A stretch of 64,000 nucleotides of DNA, taken from positions 180,737 through 244,736 of the forward strand of contig NZ_AYOD01000008.1 of the NCBI RefSeq assembly GCF_000497755.1, given 5' to 3'. Positions 54,283-62,219 of the stretch are shown piece after piece. The notes beneath the pieces were generated by a model. The model saw only the letters and a program-made list of their open reading frames with translations. It did not search any database and was not told the DNA's origin. This stretch comes from Aliihoeflea sp. 2WW. Its GTDB lineage: Bacteria; Pseudomonadota; Alphaproteobacteria; Rhizobiales; Rhizobiaceae. Position 1 is the stretch's first letter. Every line of letters begins with the position of its first letter. The position numbers were made by a program, and so were the translations under genes.

Positions 54283-54947
54283 CGAAGATTGGTCCTTTGA
54301 TTGAGGGATCGTGCCGCCCGGCGAATGCGCTCCGCCAGGCTTGTCTCTGCATCCGGCGCGGCGTCCCGCTCGCGCCTCAAACTGGCGAAGCCATGCGCCA
54401 TCACATGCCTCGCCTCCTTGCGCGTGAGCTGCGCGTCCCGCGTAAGCCAGCGCTCGAATTCGCGTGTCGTCGGCAGCTTCTCGCCCTTGGCGATCCGCGC
54501 CCCGTCCTGCATCGGAAAAGTCACGACCGAGATTTCCCACAGATCCGCCTCGCGGATATGGCGGATGCCGGTCTTAGGGTCGGTGTGCCCCCGCGCCACC
54601 TTGAAGCCGATCGACAGCCCGTCGAGCGCCCCGTCGCGGATCAGCTCGCGCACCTCGCGCCCTCTGGCCGAACCCGCCGAGAGCCGCCCGCGCACCTTCA
54701 GCCCGAACGCGTCCTCCGAAATCGCCGTCCACGCGCCGATCGGCTGCGCCGGGTCGTGCTGGAACAGCATCCGGATGCCGCCCGGCCCCTTTTTCGCCAG
54801 CGCCTTTGCAAACGCCCCGCGCTCGACGATGTCGCGGCTCATGTCGATCCGGTCGAACAGGCTCGCATAGCCCTCGAACACGCCCGTCTCGTCGACGCCG
54901 TCGATCGCCACGTCGACCAGCTTGCGCTCCAGTTTCACCGTGCTCAT
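54279..54947 (-). CDS. GTA gp4, prohead protease
   Basis: A 222-residue HK97-family prohead protease: VFEGYASLFDRIDMSRDIVERGAFAKALAKKG, IRMLFQHDPAQPIGAWTAISED, GLKVRGRL, DGLSIGFKVARGHTD, LWEISVVTFPMQDGARI. The His of FQHD and the Ser of LSIGF match the catalytic residues of the family. It trims the capsid N-terminus during maturation. It overlaps gp5 and the DUF6107-type gene by 4 nt each. Confidence 0.95.
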   Translation of the reverse strand: MSTVKLERKLVDVAIDGVDETGVFEGYASLFDRIDMSRDIVERGAFAKALAKKGPGGIRMLFQHDPAQPIGAWTAISEDAFGLKVRGRLSAGSARGREVRELIRDGALDGLSIGFKVARGHTDPKTGIRHIREADLWEISVVTFPMQDGARIAKGEKLPTTREFERWLTRDAQLTRKEARHVMAHGFASLRRERDAAPDAETSLAERIRRAARSLNQRTNLR

Positions 54948-55276
54948 CCCTTGTCGCCCCGCTCCATCTTCCCATCCGCCCGGTCGAAGAGCCGCATCAC
55001 GAGGCCGAGCGCCCACCACGCGCTGAGGCTCGCGGCGGCCGATCCCATCAGCATGATCTCGAAGGCGCCCAGCGCCGATCCGACATCGAGCTCGGACGCG
55101 ATCTTCAACCCCGCCGCGCCGCCGAAGATCAGGCCGGAGACGACGCCGACGGTGAAGCGCAGCGCCGCCTCGCGCCGTCCGCGCGGCAGGACATAGGCGA
55201 CCGAGATCGCCGAGCCGGCGATCGCACCGGCGAACTTGGCCAGCCACAGCCAGGCCGTTTCCATCGCAAGGTTCAT
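54944..55276 (-). CDS. DUF6107-type GTA-associated membrane protein
   Basis: A 110-residue protein with three hydrophobic segments (WLWLAKFAGAIAGSAISVAYVL; FTVGVVSGLIFGGAAGLKIA; IMLMGSAAASLSAWWALGLVMRLF) between portal and protease. It resembles the small DUF6107 proteins of hyphomicrobial GTA clusters as I remember them. The ATG at 55276 follows GGAGG-like bases (AAGGAGGGCGCG). Membrane topology suggests a role in assembly or release; this is inference. Confidence 0.75.
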   Translation of the reverse strand: MNLAMETAWLWLAKFAGAIAGSAISVAYVLPRGRREAALRFTVGVVSGLIFGGAAGLKIASELDVGSALGAFEIMLMGSAAASLSAWWALGLVMRLFDRADGKMERGDKG

Positions 55277-55287
55277 CGCGCCCTCCT

Positions 55288-56472
55288 TCAGGCGACCGGC
55301 CGCGGGCCGTAGCCCACCGCCTCGCGCTTTTCCGCATCGGTCAGGAATTCGGCCGCACCGACCCGCGCCCACAGCGCCTCGCGCTCGGCCGCCAGCCCCT
55401 CGATCCGGTCGGCGTCGTAGTGCAGCTTCAGGCGGCGCCCGAAGCGCGGCGCCAGCCAGCCGCCCAGTTCCTGCGCGATGCGCTCGACCAGCGGCAGCAC
55501 GGTCAAGCGATAGAAGGCGCGGTTCGCCTCCTGGTAATTCGCATAGGTGTTGTCGCCGGGAATGCCGAGAATCATCGGTGGAATGCCGAAGGCGAGTGCG
55601 ATGTCGCGGCTCGCCGCATTCTTCGCCTCGATAAAATCCATGTCCTTGGGCGTCAGCCCCATCGCCTTCCAGTCGAGCCCGCCTTCCAGAAGCAGCGGCC
55701 GGCCGGCGCGCACCGCGCCCGTATAGCCCTCTTCCAGCTCCGCCTTCAGCCGCTCATATTGGTCGTCGGTGAGGTTCCCGCCTTCCTTCGGCGCGTAGAC
55801 GAGCGCGCCCGACGGCCGTGCCGAATTGTCGAGCAGGGCCTTGTTCCAGCGCCCCGTGGCATTGTGGACGTCGAGGGCCATCAGGGCGGCCTGCAACGGC
55901 GGAAAGCCGTAATGGTCGTCGAGCGGATGGAAGAGCGCGAAATGGTGCGCCCCGCCGCCCTCACCCAGCCCCAGCCCCACCCGCCGGGTCGCCGCCCCCT
56001 GCCGCTCCTCCAGCGCCACCGGCCAGCCCGCCCGGTCGGCCGAAACCGTCACCCGGTCCGGCCGCAGAAGGTGCAGTTCGCGCGCGCCGGACGGCGTCTC
56101 GACCAGTTCCGCATAGGCATTGCCGGCCATCATCAGATGTCCGTAGAGCCCTTCGAGAAAGGCCGGGCCGGACTGGCGCGCATTCGGCCGCGCGACGAGG
56201 TCGAGCAGCGGATGCTCGGTCAGTTCCTCGCCGTCCTCGTAGAGCAGGAAGGGAATGGTCGCCGCCGCCTGCGAAATCATCCGCACCGAGCGATGCACCA
56301 CCGGATTGCGCATGAAGCCTTCGCGGGCAAGCGCCGCATAGTCGCCGCGCGTCCACACCGCCTCACCATTCATGTGCAGCGCGACGAAGCCGGGCGACAG
56401 GCTCGCCGACCGGGTTTCCAGCCGCGCGCCATCGTCCTCCGGGCGCCGCGCCCAAGGCCATTTCCATCCCAT
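55288..56472 (-). CDS. GTA gp3, portal protein (HK97 family)
   Basis: A 394-residue portal: HMNGEAVWTRGDYAALAREGFMRNPVVHRSVRMISQAAATIPFLLYEDG, LMMAGNAYAELVETPSGARELHLLRPDRVTV, VYAPKEGGNLTDDQYERLKAELEEGYTG, GGLDWKAMGLTPKDMDFIEAKNAASRDIALAFGIPPMILGIPGDNTYANYQEANRAFYRLTVLPLVERI. The portal forms the DNA-entry ring. ATG at 56472 (MGWKWPW) is chosen; an open frame runs much further upstream inside gp2. Confidence 0.97.
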   Translation of the reverse strand: MGWKWPWARRPEDDGARLETRSASLSPGFVALHMNGEAVWTRGDYAALAREGFMRNPVVHRSVRMISQAAATIPFLLYEDGEELTEHPLLDLVARPNARQSGPAFLEGLYGHLMMAGNAYAELVETPSGARELHLLRPDRVTVSADRAGWPVALEERQGAATRRVGLGLGEGGGAHHFALFHPLDDHYGFPPLQAALMALDVHNATGRWNKALLDNSARPSGALVYAPKEGGNLTDDQYERLKAELEEGYTGAVRAGRPLLLEGGLDWKAMGLTPKDMDFIEAKNAASRDIALAFGIPPMILGIPGDNTYANYQEANRAFYRLTVLPLVERIAQELGGWLAPRFGRRLKLHYDADRIEGLAAEREALWARVGAAEFLTDAEKREAVGYGPRPVA

Positions 56473-56483
56473 CGGCAATTCCT

Positions 56484-57830
56484 TCAGGTGAGTTTGCGGA
56501 TGCGCGGTTCCTGCCCGCGCCCCAGAAGAAGTTCGTTCAGCGCCCAGACGAGCGCGTCGAGCCGGTCGGGCGAGCGTCCGTTCGACAGACCCTGCGGCCC
56601 GAAATCGCACATCTCGTCTTCCAGCTCGGCAAAGCGGCGCGCATGCACAACCTTGCCCTGGTGATAGAGCGCCGCCACCGGCTCGGCGCGCAGCCACTTG
56701 CCGCGCGAGGCGCGCACCGCCTTCACCGGCAGGCTCGCATCGACGGCGACAAGCACCGCGCCGACCATGTCGCCGCCCTGGTTGACCTCGGCGACGACGC
56801 AATCTGCCTCGTGCCGGTGATAAGCCTCGACGATGCGTGCCGCCCAGCCCTGCGGCTTCAGCCCCTGCACCGTCGCATCCTCCAGCACCACCGCCCGTCC
56901 GTCGTCGCACAATCCCGCAACCACGATCCCGCACGCATCCGCTCGGCTGCCCGAGCTTGCCGGCGGGTCGACCGCGACCACGATCCGCGTCATCTCCGGC
57001 CGCCCCTCGATCCGCGCCGCCTCCAACTGCGCGCGCGACCAAAGCGCATCGTCGCGATCCTCGATCAGTTCGCCGTCGAGTTCCTGTCGTTCGAGCCGCG
57101 ATCCTGCATAGCGCTTGCGGATCGTCTCGATGAAGCCGGCCGCAAGGTTGTCGCGATTGTCCATCGTCTTCAGCCGCGTCACCGTCACGTCCGGATCGGC
57201 GATCAACGTCTTCACCAGGGAAATCGGCCGCGGCGTCGTCGTAATGATCTGCGCCGGCCGCTCGCCGAGGCGCAATCCGAATTGCAGCATGTCGAAACAG
57301 TCCTGCGGATGACGCCACTTCGCCAGTTCGTCGCACCAGGCCGCATCGAATTGCGGCCCGCGCAGGCTTTCCGGGTCTTCCGACGAAAACGCATGGGCGA
57401 CCGCGCCGCTATCCCACACCAGCCGCCGCCGTCCCGCCTCATAGCGGGGCCGGTTGCCACGTGCCTGCGTGATGATGCCCGAAGCGCCTTCGATCATCAC
57501 CTCGCGCACGTCGCCCAGCGTCTCGCCGATCAGGGCGATGCGGCCATGATTGCGTCCGAAACTGAAGGGCGGCAGTCCGCGCACCAGCGCATTCACCCAT
57601 TCGGTTCCGAGTCGCGTCTTTCCGGCGCCACGCCCGCCCAGCACCAGCCAGGTCGGCTTTCTCGTCCTCAATGTATATTGCGCGCCGTTCGAGTGGCGCG
57701 CCCACTCCCCGCGCGTCAGCGCCTCGTCATGCGCCGTCAGGTTCTGCGCCGCCCAATCTTCCTGCATGATATCGGGCGAGTTCGCGAATTCGGTCGTCGA
57801 TCCGCTTGAGAGCGGCGGCAAGTTCGGCAT
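56484..57830 (-). CDS. GTA gp2, large terminase
   Basis: A DNA-packaging motor and nuclease, up to 448 residues. ATPase: Walker A GGRGAGKT (about residue 66) and acidic Walker B-like WCDELAKWRHP; RNase H-like nuclease: IVVAVDPPASSGSRADACGIVVAGL, CVVAEVNQGGDMV, DRLDALVWALNELLLGRG. The start is uncertain: 57830 would overlap gp1 by 104 nt, while 57767 (MQEDWAAQ) overlaps by 41 nt; neither has a clear SD. Confidence 0.94.
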   Translation of the reverse strand: MPNLPPLSSGSTTEFANSPDIMQEDWAAQNLTAHDEALTRGEWARHSNGAQYTLRTRKPTWLVLGGRGAGKTRLGTEWVNALVRGLPPFSFGRNHGRIALIGETLGDVREVMIEGASGIITQARGNRPRYEAGRRRLVWDSGAVAHAFSSEDPESLRGPQFDAAWCDELAKWRHPQDCFDMLQFGLRLGERPAQIITTTPRPISLVKTLIADPDVTVTRLKTMDNRDNLAAGFIETIRKRYAGSRLERQELDGELIEDRDDALWSRAQLEAARIEGRPEMTRIVVAVDPPASSGSRADACGIVVAGLCDDGRAVVLEDATVQGLKPQGWAARIVEAYHRHEADCVVAEVNQGGDMVGAVLVAVDASLPVKAVRASRGKWLRAEPVAALYHQGKVVHARRFAELEDEMCDFGPQGLSNGRSPDRLDALVWALNELLLGRGQEPRIRKLT

Positions 57831-58194
57831 CGTCTTTGATCTGCTTGTCCTTTGCGTCCTCGTCGGAGCGCATGGTTTCGCCGATTTTCTCCAGCGCCCG
57901 CACCATCGCCATGATGGTGTCGACGCGCGCCTTGTCGAAACTCAGTCCCTCCCCGTCTTCGCTTCCGAGCGTCAGCCGCTCGATTTCCGCGATCAGCCGG
58001 TCGTACTGGATTTCGATCCGCCGCCGTCGCTCGGCCACGCTGCCCGCCGCCACCGGCTTCCAGCATTCCGCCTCGGCCCGCATCCGCACCATCCGCAGAG
58101 ACCGCCCCGCGATCATCGCCAGGTTTTCCAGCGAAGCCTCCCCGCCCTCATGGACATGCCGCATCGCGGCGAAAACGCCCTCAGCGCTCCGCAT
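57727..58194 (-). CDS. GTA gp1, small terminase-like protein
   Basis: A 155-residue mostly helical protein: AGRSLRMVRMRAEAECWKPVAAGSVAERRRRIEIQYDRLIAEIERLTLGSEDGEGL, VDTIMAMVRALEKIGETMRSDED, DDAELAAALKRIDDRIRELARYHAGRLGG. Position and features match GTA gp1, which selects DNA for packaging. GAGAGGGG precedes the ATG. It is the first gene of the cluster. Confidence 0.88.
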   Translation of the reverse strand: MRSAEGVFAAMRHVHEGGEASLENLAMIAGRSLRMVRMRAEAECWKPVAAGSVAERRRRIEIQYDRLIAEIERLTLGSEDGEGLSFDKARVDTIMAMVRALEKIGETMRSDEDAKDKQIKDDAELAAALKRIDDRIRELARYHAGRLGGAEPDGA

Positions 58195-58277
58195 TTATCC
58201 CCTCTCGGCATCTGTGTGAGATGATCTTCGGCGAGCCACCCGCTCCGCCCCAGCCGCAATAGTGCGACCATGCCCGA

Positions 58278-58306
58278 AACCTACAGAACCACCGTCACGC
58301 TGTCAA
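58278..58306 (-). promoter_or_regulatory. Candidate GTA cluster promoter
   Basis: On the minus strand a perfect -35 TTGACA (58306-58301), 17-bp spacer and weak -10 TAGGTT (58283-58278) lie about 85 bp before gp1. Just upstream is TTCACGTGCATGAA (58321-58334) with TTCA/TGAA ends that could bind an activator. No CtrA box (TTAA-N7-TTAA) was found. Confidence 0.55.
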
Positions 58307-58455
58307 GGACTATTTTCCTATTCACGTGCATGAACTGCCGAGCTCGGGACAGTCGACCCGAAGCCCCGGTCCGGCACGGAAACGCGGAGTGATTGAGGTT
58401 CAGCTTGAAATCGTCAAGGAGCACAGCCCCGATGATGACAAGAATAAATCCGCAA

Positions 58456-58725
58456 TCAGATCCAAAAACTGGCGATGGCAGTGATCGCAGCGACAATCAA
58501 GGCTGATATTACAGATATTAGAATTAACCCCATCGGCCGCTGATACCAATAGGAATTCTTATTGTCTTTGTAATTTGCATGGGCTTTAGCGTCTTTTAGG
58601 CTAATACGACTACTGTTTGTGGCTTTGGCCAGAGTCTTATGACCGCGCAGGTCTGATCCATCTGCATTTATAATCGAATTTTCGTCAGCGATAAGCGCAG
58701 GCTGATGCTCTTTTTTGTTTGTCAT
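58456..58725 (-). CDS. Small membrane protein, paralogue of the gene upstream
   Basis: An 89-residue protein with a polar N-terminal half (ADENSIINADGSDLRGHKT, then SLKDAKAHANYKDNKNSYWY) and one C-terminal membrane helix (MGLILISVISALIVAAITAIASF). Its first 48 residues align without gaps to the neighbouring protein encoded at 58742-58960, with about 12 identities including ENS/DNS, AxG, LxG and T. The ATG at 58725 is favoured by that alignment; a GTG at 58740 would begin 1 nt after the upstream stop. Base composition is AT-richer than the window. Not recognised. Confidence 0.6.
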   Translation of the reverse strand: MTNKKEHQPALIADENSIINADGSDLRGHKTLAKATNSSRISLKDAKAHANYKDNKNSYWYQRPMGLILISVISALIVAAITAIASFWI

Positions 58726-58741
58726 ACGCCGATAATCCACT

Positions 58742-58960
58742 TCACTTTATGGACCAATCGATATCACCGTGCGGGATACTGTATATCTTGCTTGATTTTG
58801 GTCGCGTTTCAACCCTCATACGTGCCTCGCTCACGTCAACCGTGCTTCCGCGTCTTGCAATGACGGGCGTTTCCCAGCCACTTAGGTTCGCGCCGCGAGC
58901 GTCTACGTGGGAATTGTCTGACGCGAAAATACCTGCGCGGTAACTATCCTCATCGGGCAT
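58742..58960 (-). CDS. Small soluble protein of an unrecognised tandem pair
   Basis: A 72-residue protein: MPDEDSYRAGIFASDNSHVD, then ARGANLSGWETPVIARRGS and a charged end (IYSIPHGDIDWSIK). A strong SD (AAGGAGGGG) lies 4-5 nt before the ATG at 58960. Shared residues with the downstream membrane protein indicate duplication: one copy soluble, the other membrane-bound. The LSG/DARGA rhythm recalls small beta-helix repeats but is too short to assign. A palindrome lies about 100 bp upstream. Confidence 0.6.
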   Translation of the reverse strand: MPDEDSYRAGIFASDNSHVDARGANLSGWETPVIARRGSTVDVSEARMRVETRPKSSKIYSIPHGDIDWSIK

Positions 58961-59405
58961 GCTTCCCCTCCTTTTGACGGCGAGCCAGACGACGAATTGA
59001 GTCCCTTGTCGCACTGGCCGGCTTGCCAAAAGCATTCGGCGCAACAAATGGGGGCGACGAATACTGATTCGTAGCCTCCAATACATTAAGCTAGTTTTTG
59101 CGGTCTTTCGACTAGACGTCTCCCGTCGGACACGAAGCGAAGAAGCTCGGCTTTCTGCTCAGATCTGACCAGGTTTCTTCAACTCGCCGATGGTTCAGAC
59201 ATTCTCTCGACCATCCCGCCCAACGGCCACTGTTGCCTGTTAGCGACGCTGCAGTTTTTCCATTCACGATACCGTGCCAAAGTCGGACACATCCCTTGTG
59301 GCCGGCAGGCATTTGGAGGACACTTGTCGACTGAAGGGTTGTGCTGCCTTCGCTTCCTGGTTGCAGGTCGAGCGGGGGCGTTCGGGCATTGGGCGCAGTG
59401 GGCTA
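58961..59405. other. AT-richer intergenic region with a palindrome
   Basis: No supported gene is seen in these 445 bp; a 66-residue minus-strand frame (59112-59312) lacks an SD and family features. ACGAATACTGATTCGT (59057-59072) has perfect 6-bp arms around 4 bp, upstream of the small tandem genes. A promoter for the penicillin-binding protein on the plus strand was not located. The region may mark an insertion or decay site beside the GTA cluster. Confidence 0.45.
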
Positions 59406-61559
59406 ATGAAGAATCCGTTTTCGGCTCGCAAGAGGAAGGCGTCGCGGCCTGGCCGTCTGCTCGCGTTCGACGCGTGGATCGATTCCTCGCTCTACGAGGC
59501 CGGCTTTCGCGCGCGTGAGCGGTGGGAAAACGTCACCATCTTCTTCCGCCGCTTCAAGGTCACCGGCTGGCGCCGCGGCATCGTCGAATTGTCGAGCGAG
59601 GCCTTCACCATGGGCACCGCCGGCTCCATCGTCATGCTGGCGCTCGCCATGCCCGCCTTCGAGGAAACCGCGCGCGACTGGCGCAGCCAGGGCGAATACG
59701 CCGTCACCTTCCTCGATCGCTACGGCAACGAGATCGGCCAGCGCGGCATCATCCAGCGCGATTCCGTCCCGGTCGACGAGATGCCGGACCACGTCATCAA
59801 GGCCGTGCTGGCCACCGAGGACCGACGCTTCTTCGAGCATTTCGGCATCGACGTCATCGGCCTTGCCCGCGCCATGTCGCAGAACGTGCGCGCAAATTCG
59901 GTCGTCCAGGGCGGCTCGACGCTCACCCAGCAGCTCGCCAAGAACCTGTTCCTGACCAATGAGCGCTCGATGGAGCGCAAGATCAAGGAAGCCTTCCTCG
60001 CGCTCTGGCTCGAGGCCAATCTGTCGAAGAAGGAAATCCTCCAGCTCTATCTCGACCGCGCCTATATGGGCGGCGGCACGTTCGGCATCACGGCGGCGGC
60101 GGATTTCTATTTCGACAAGCACATCAAGGACGTGACGCTCGCCGAGGCGGCGATGCTGGCGGGCCTCTTCAAGGCGCCAGGCAATTACGCGCCCCACATC
60201 AACCTGCCCGCCGCGCGCGGCCGTGCGAACGTCGTCCTGAACAATCTGGTCGACAGCCGCATGATGTCGGAGGGCGAAGTCCTCGCCGCGCGCCTGCGCC
60301 CAGCGACCTCCGTCGACCGCGCCAATATGGAGAGCCCGGACTATTTCCTCGACTGGGCCTTCGAGGAGGTCAAGAAGCACGCGCCGAGGAACGGCCCGCA
60401 CGCGCTCGTCGCCCGCACGACGATCGATCTCGACATGCAGCGCGCGGCGGAAGAGTCGCTCGAATTCCACCTTCGCCAGCACGGCTCCGAATATCGCGTC
60501 ACCGAAGGCGCGATCGTCCTGATCGAGGACAATGGCGCCGTGCGCGCCATGGTCGGCGGGCGCGATTATGGCCGCAGCCAGTTCAACCGCGCGACGCGGG
60601 CGCTGCGCCAGACCGGCTCGTCCTTCAAGACCTATGTCTATGCGGCGGCTATGGAACACGGCTTCAAGCCGGACTCGGTCATTTCCGACGCGCCGATCAA
60701 TTGGGGCGGCTGGTCGCCGCAGAACTATGCACGCAAGTTTTCCGGCCGCATGTCGCTGACCGAGGCGCTGGTGCGCTCGATCAACACCGTTCCCGTGCGT
60801 CTCGCCCACGATCACCTGACCACCACGCCGATCCGCGACATCGCCATGGCGATGGGGGTCGAATCCGAGATCAGCACGCACAAGACGATGGTCCTCGGCA
60901 CGTCGAGCCTGACCGTGATGGACCAGGCCACCGCCTACAACACGCTTGCCGCCGGCGGCGTCGCCGGCACGCGGCACGGCATTTCGCAGATGCTCACCCA
61001 TGCGGGCGATGTGGTCTATGATTTCGGCCGCGACGCGCCGCCGCCGGTCCCTGCCCTGTCGCCCGAGGCACTCGCCTCGCTCAATTCGATCCTCGTCCAG
61101 ATTCCGGAATGGGGCACCGCCCGGCGCGCCGCCCTCGAAGGCATCCGCTCAGCCGGCAAGACCGGCACGACGCAGGCCTATCGCGACGCCTGGTATGTCG
61201 GCTTCACCGGCAACTACACGGCCGCGGTCTGGATGGGGAACGACGATTTCTCGACCACCAATAACATGACCGGCGGCTCGCTGCCCGCCATGACCTGGCA
61301 GCGCCTGATGACCTACGCGCATCAGAACGTCGAACTGAAGCCGATCCCCGGCATCGAGAATCCGTTCGTCGACGAGAAGCTCGTCGCCGAGGCCGCGACG
61401 AGCGCCGCTGGAGCGCAAACCGAGACGGCGGAGCAGCAGGAGCGCCCCGCCCTCTTGTCGAACCGCACCACGCGCCTTCTCGTCAACATGTCCGACGCCT
61501 TCCGGCAGGCGCCGGTCGTCCGGCTGCCGGACACGCCCGAAACGCTGTCGGCGCTTTGA
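59406..61559 (+). CDS. Class A penicillin-binding protein (PBP1A-type)
   Basis: Bifunctional peptidoglycan glycosyltransferase/transpeptidase, 717 residues. One membrane helix (TAGSIVMLALAMPAFEETA, about 71-90) precedes the glycosyltransferase domain with catalytic Glu138 (ATEDRRFFEHFGID), GGSTLTQQLAKNLF and KIKEAFLALWLE. The transpeptidase has Ser405 in TGSSFKTY (SxxK), SIN (RSINTVPVRLA) and KTGTT. A cytoplasmic basic N-terminus begins at 59406 (MKNPFSARKRK). Gene assignment to mrcA or pbpC subgroups is not attempted. Confidence 0.95.
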   Translation: MKNPFSARKRKASRPGRLLAFDAWIDSSLYEAGFRARERWENVTIFFRRFKVTGWRRGIVELSSEAFTMGTAGSIVMLALAMPAFEETARDWRSQGEYAVTFLDRYGNEIGQRGIIQRDSVPVDEMPDHVIKAVLATEDRRFFEHFGIDVIGLARAMSQNVRANSVVQGGSTLTQQLAKNLFLTNERSMERKIKEAFLALWLEANLSKKEILQLYLDRAYMGGGTFGITAAADFYFDKHIKDVTLAEAAMLAGLFKAPGNYAPHINLPAARGRANVVLNNLVDSRMMSEGEVLAARLRPATSVDRANMESPDYFLDWAFEEVKKHAPRNGPHALVARTTIDLDMQRAAEESLEFHLRQHGSEYRVTEGAIVLIEDNGAVRAMVGGRDYGRSQFNRATRALRQTGSSFKTYVYAAAMEHGFKPDSVISDAPINWGGWSPQNYARKFSGRMSLTEALVRSINTVPVRLAHDHLTTTPIRDIAMAMGVESEISTHKTMVLGTSSLTVMDQATAYNTLAAGGVAGTRHGISQMLTHAGDVVYDFGRDAPPPVPALSPEALASLNSILVQIPEWGTARRAALEGIRSAGKTGTTQAYRDAWYVGFTGNYTAAVWMGNDDFSTTNNMTGGSLPAMTWQRLMTYAHQNVELKPIPGIENPFVDEKLVAEAATSAAGAQTETAEQQERPALLSNRTTRLLVNMSDAFRQAPVVRLPDTPETLSAL

Positions 61560-61652
61560 CAATCGCATGATTTTTTCTGCCGCGTCGTGTAAGTGCCGGA
61601 TGGCGAACTTGCCCGCCATCGTGAATTCCGGCCCTCCTGAACGACGTTCCTG

Positions 61653-62219
61653 ATGCTGAAATCCCTTCTACTCATCGTGCTTGCGCTCGTGATCGCCCTT
61701 GGCGGCGGCGCGGGCAGCGTCTGGCTGATGATGGAGGAGGTGGAAGATTTCGGCGCACTGACGATCGGCGAGTGGAGCGTCAATCCGACCGAGGGGACGC
61801 CGCAGGCCGATCCCTATGCCAAGGCCCGCTTCGCGCGCGAGGGCAAGCTCTCGCTCGGCGCCGCCGAAGGTGCACAGTTCGTCGCCGCGCGCGACACGAC
61901 GGGCCAGCCGTTGCGCGGCGCCTGCGACTACGCCGTGACGGGCAGCATTCCGGCCTCGCGCTTCTGGACGATGCACGCCGTGCAGCCGGGCACGGCGGAG
62001 ACACCGCGTGCGCTGCAGTCGCTGGCATTGCTGCGCGATGCGTCCGGTTCGTTCTCGATCGCGCTCTCGCGCCATCTCGCGCCGGGCAACTGGCTGCAGA
62101 TCGGCACCGAAGGCCCCTACCGCCTCGTCCTTGCCGTTTACGACACCCCGACCGTCGGCACCGCGGATTTCGCCGAGATCACCTTGCCGCGCATCGTTCG
62201 GGAGCGCTGCAATGGGTAG
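61653..62219 (+). CDS. DUF1214 membrane-anchored protein
   Basis: A 188-residue protein with an N-terminal membrane helix (LKSLLLIVLALVIALGGGAGSVWLMM) and a DUF1214-type domain outside the cytoplasm (WSVNPTEGTPQADPYAKARFAREGKLSLGAAEGAQFVA, ACDYAVTGSIPASRFWTMHAV, SRHLAPGNWLQIGTEGPYRLVLAVYDTP). It overlaps the DUF1254 gene by 8 nt. In many bacteria the two domains sit in one protein; here they are separate and coupled. Function unknown. Confidence 0.88.
   Translation: MLKSLLLIVLALVIALGGGAGSVWLMMEEVEDFGALTIGEWSVNPTEGTPQADPYAKARFAREGKLSLGAAEGAQFVAARDTTGQPLRGACDYAVTGSIPASRFWTMHAVQPGTAETPRALQSLALLRDASGSFSIALSRHLAPGNWLQIGTEGPYRLVLAVYDTPTVGTADFAEITLPRIVRERCNG

Larger units (their letters stand above)
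44001..58306 (-). mobile_element. RcGTA-type gene transfer agent structural cluster, complete
   Basis: Seventeen to twenty co-directional genes encode small and large terminase, portal, prohead protease, capsid, connector, stopper, terminator, tail tube, chaperone, tape measure, hub and host-specificity proteins in the order known from Rhodobacter capsulatus GTA. No integrase, replication or immunity gene is present, as expected for a domesticated GTA rather than a prophage. All frames are intact. GTAs package random host DNA and transfer it to related cells. A single sigma70-like promoter precedes gp1. Confidence 0.95.

Noticed and set aside
44001..58306. Interpretation of the capsid/tail cluster as an ordinary prophage
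   Set aside because: There is no integrase, replication, repressor, attachment-site repeat or tRNA junction, and the gene order is that of RcGTA.
58281..58496. A 71-codon minus-strand gene between the GTA promoter and the small tandem genes
   Set aside because: It covers the candidate GTA promoter, has no SD and shows no family features.
59112..59312. A 66-codon minus-strand gene
   Set aside because: It has no SD, no domain signal, and lies in a region that otherwise looks non-coding.
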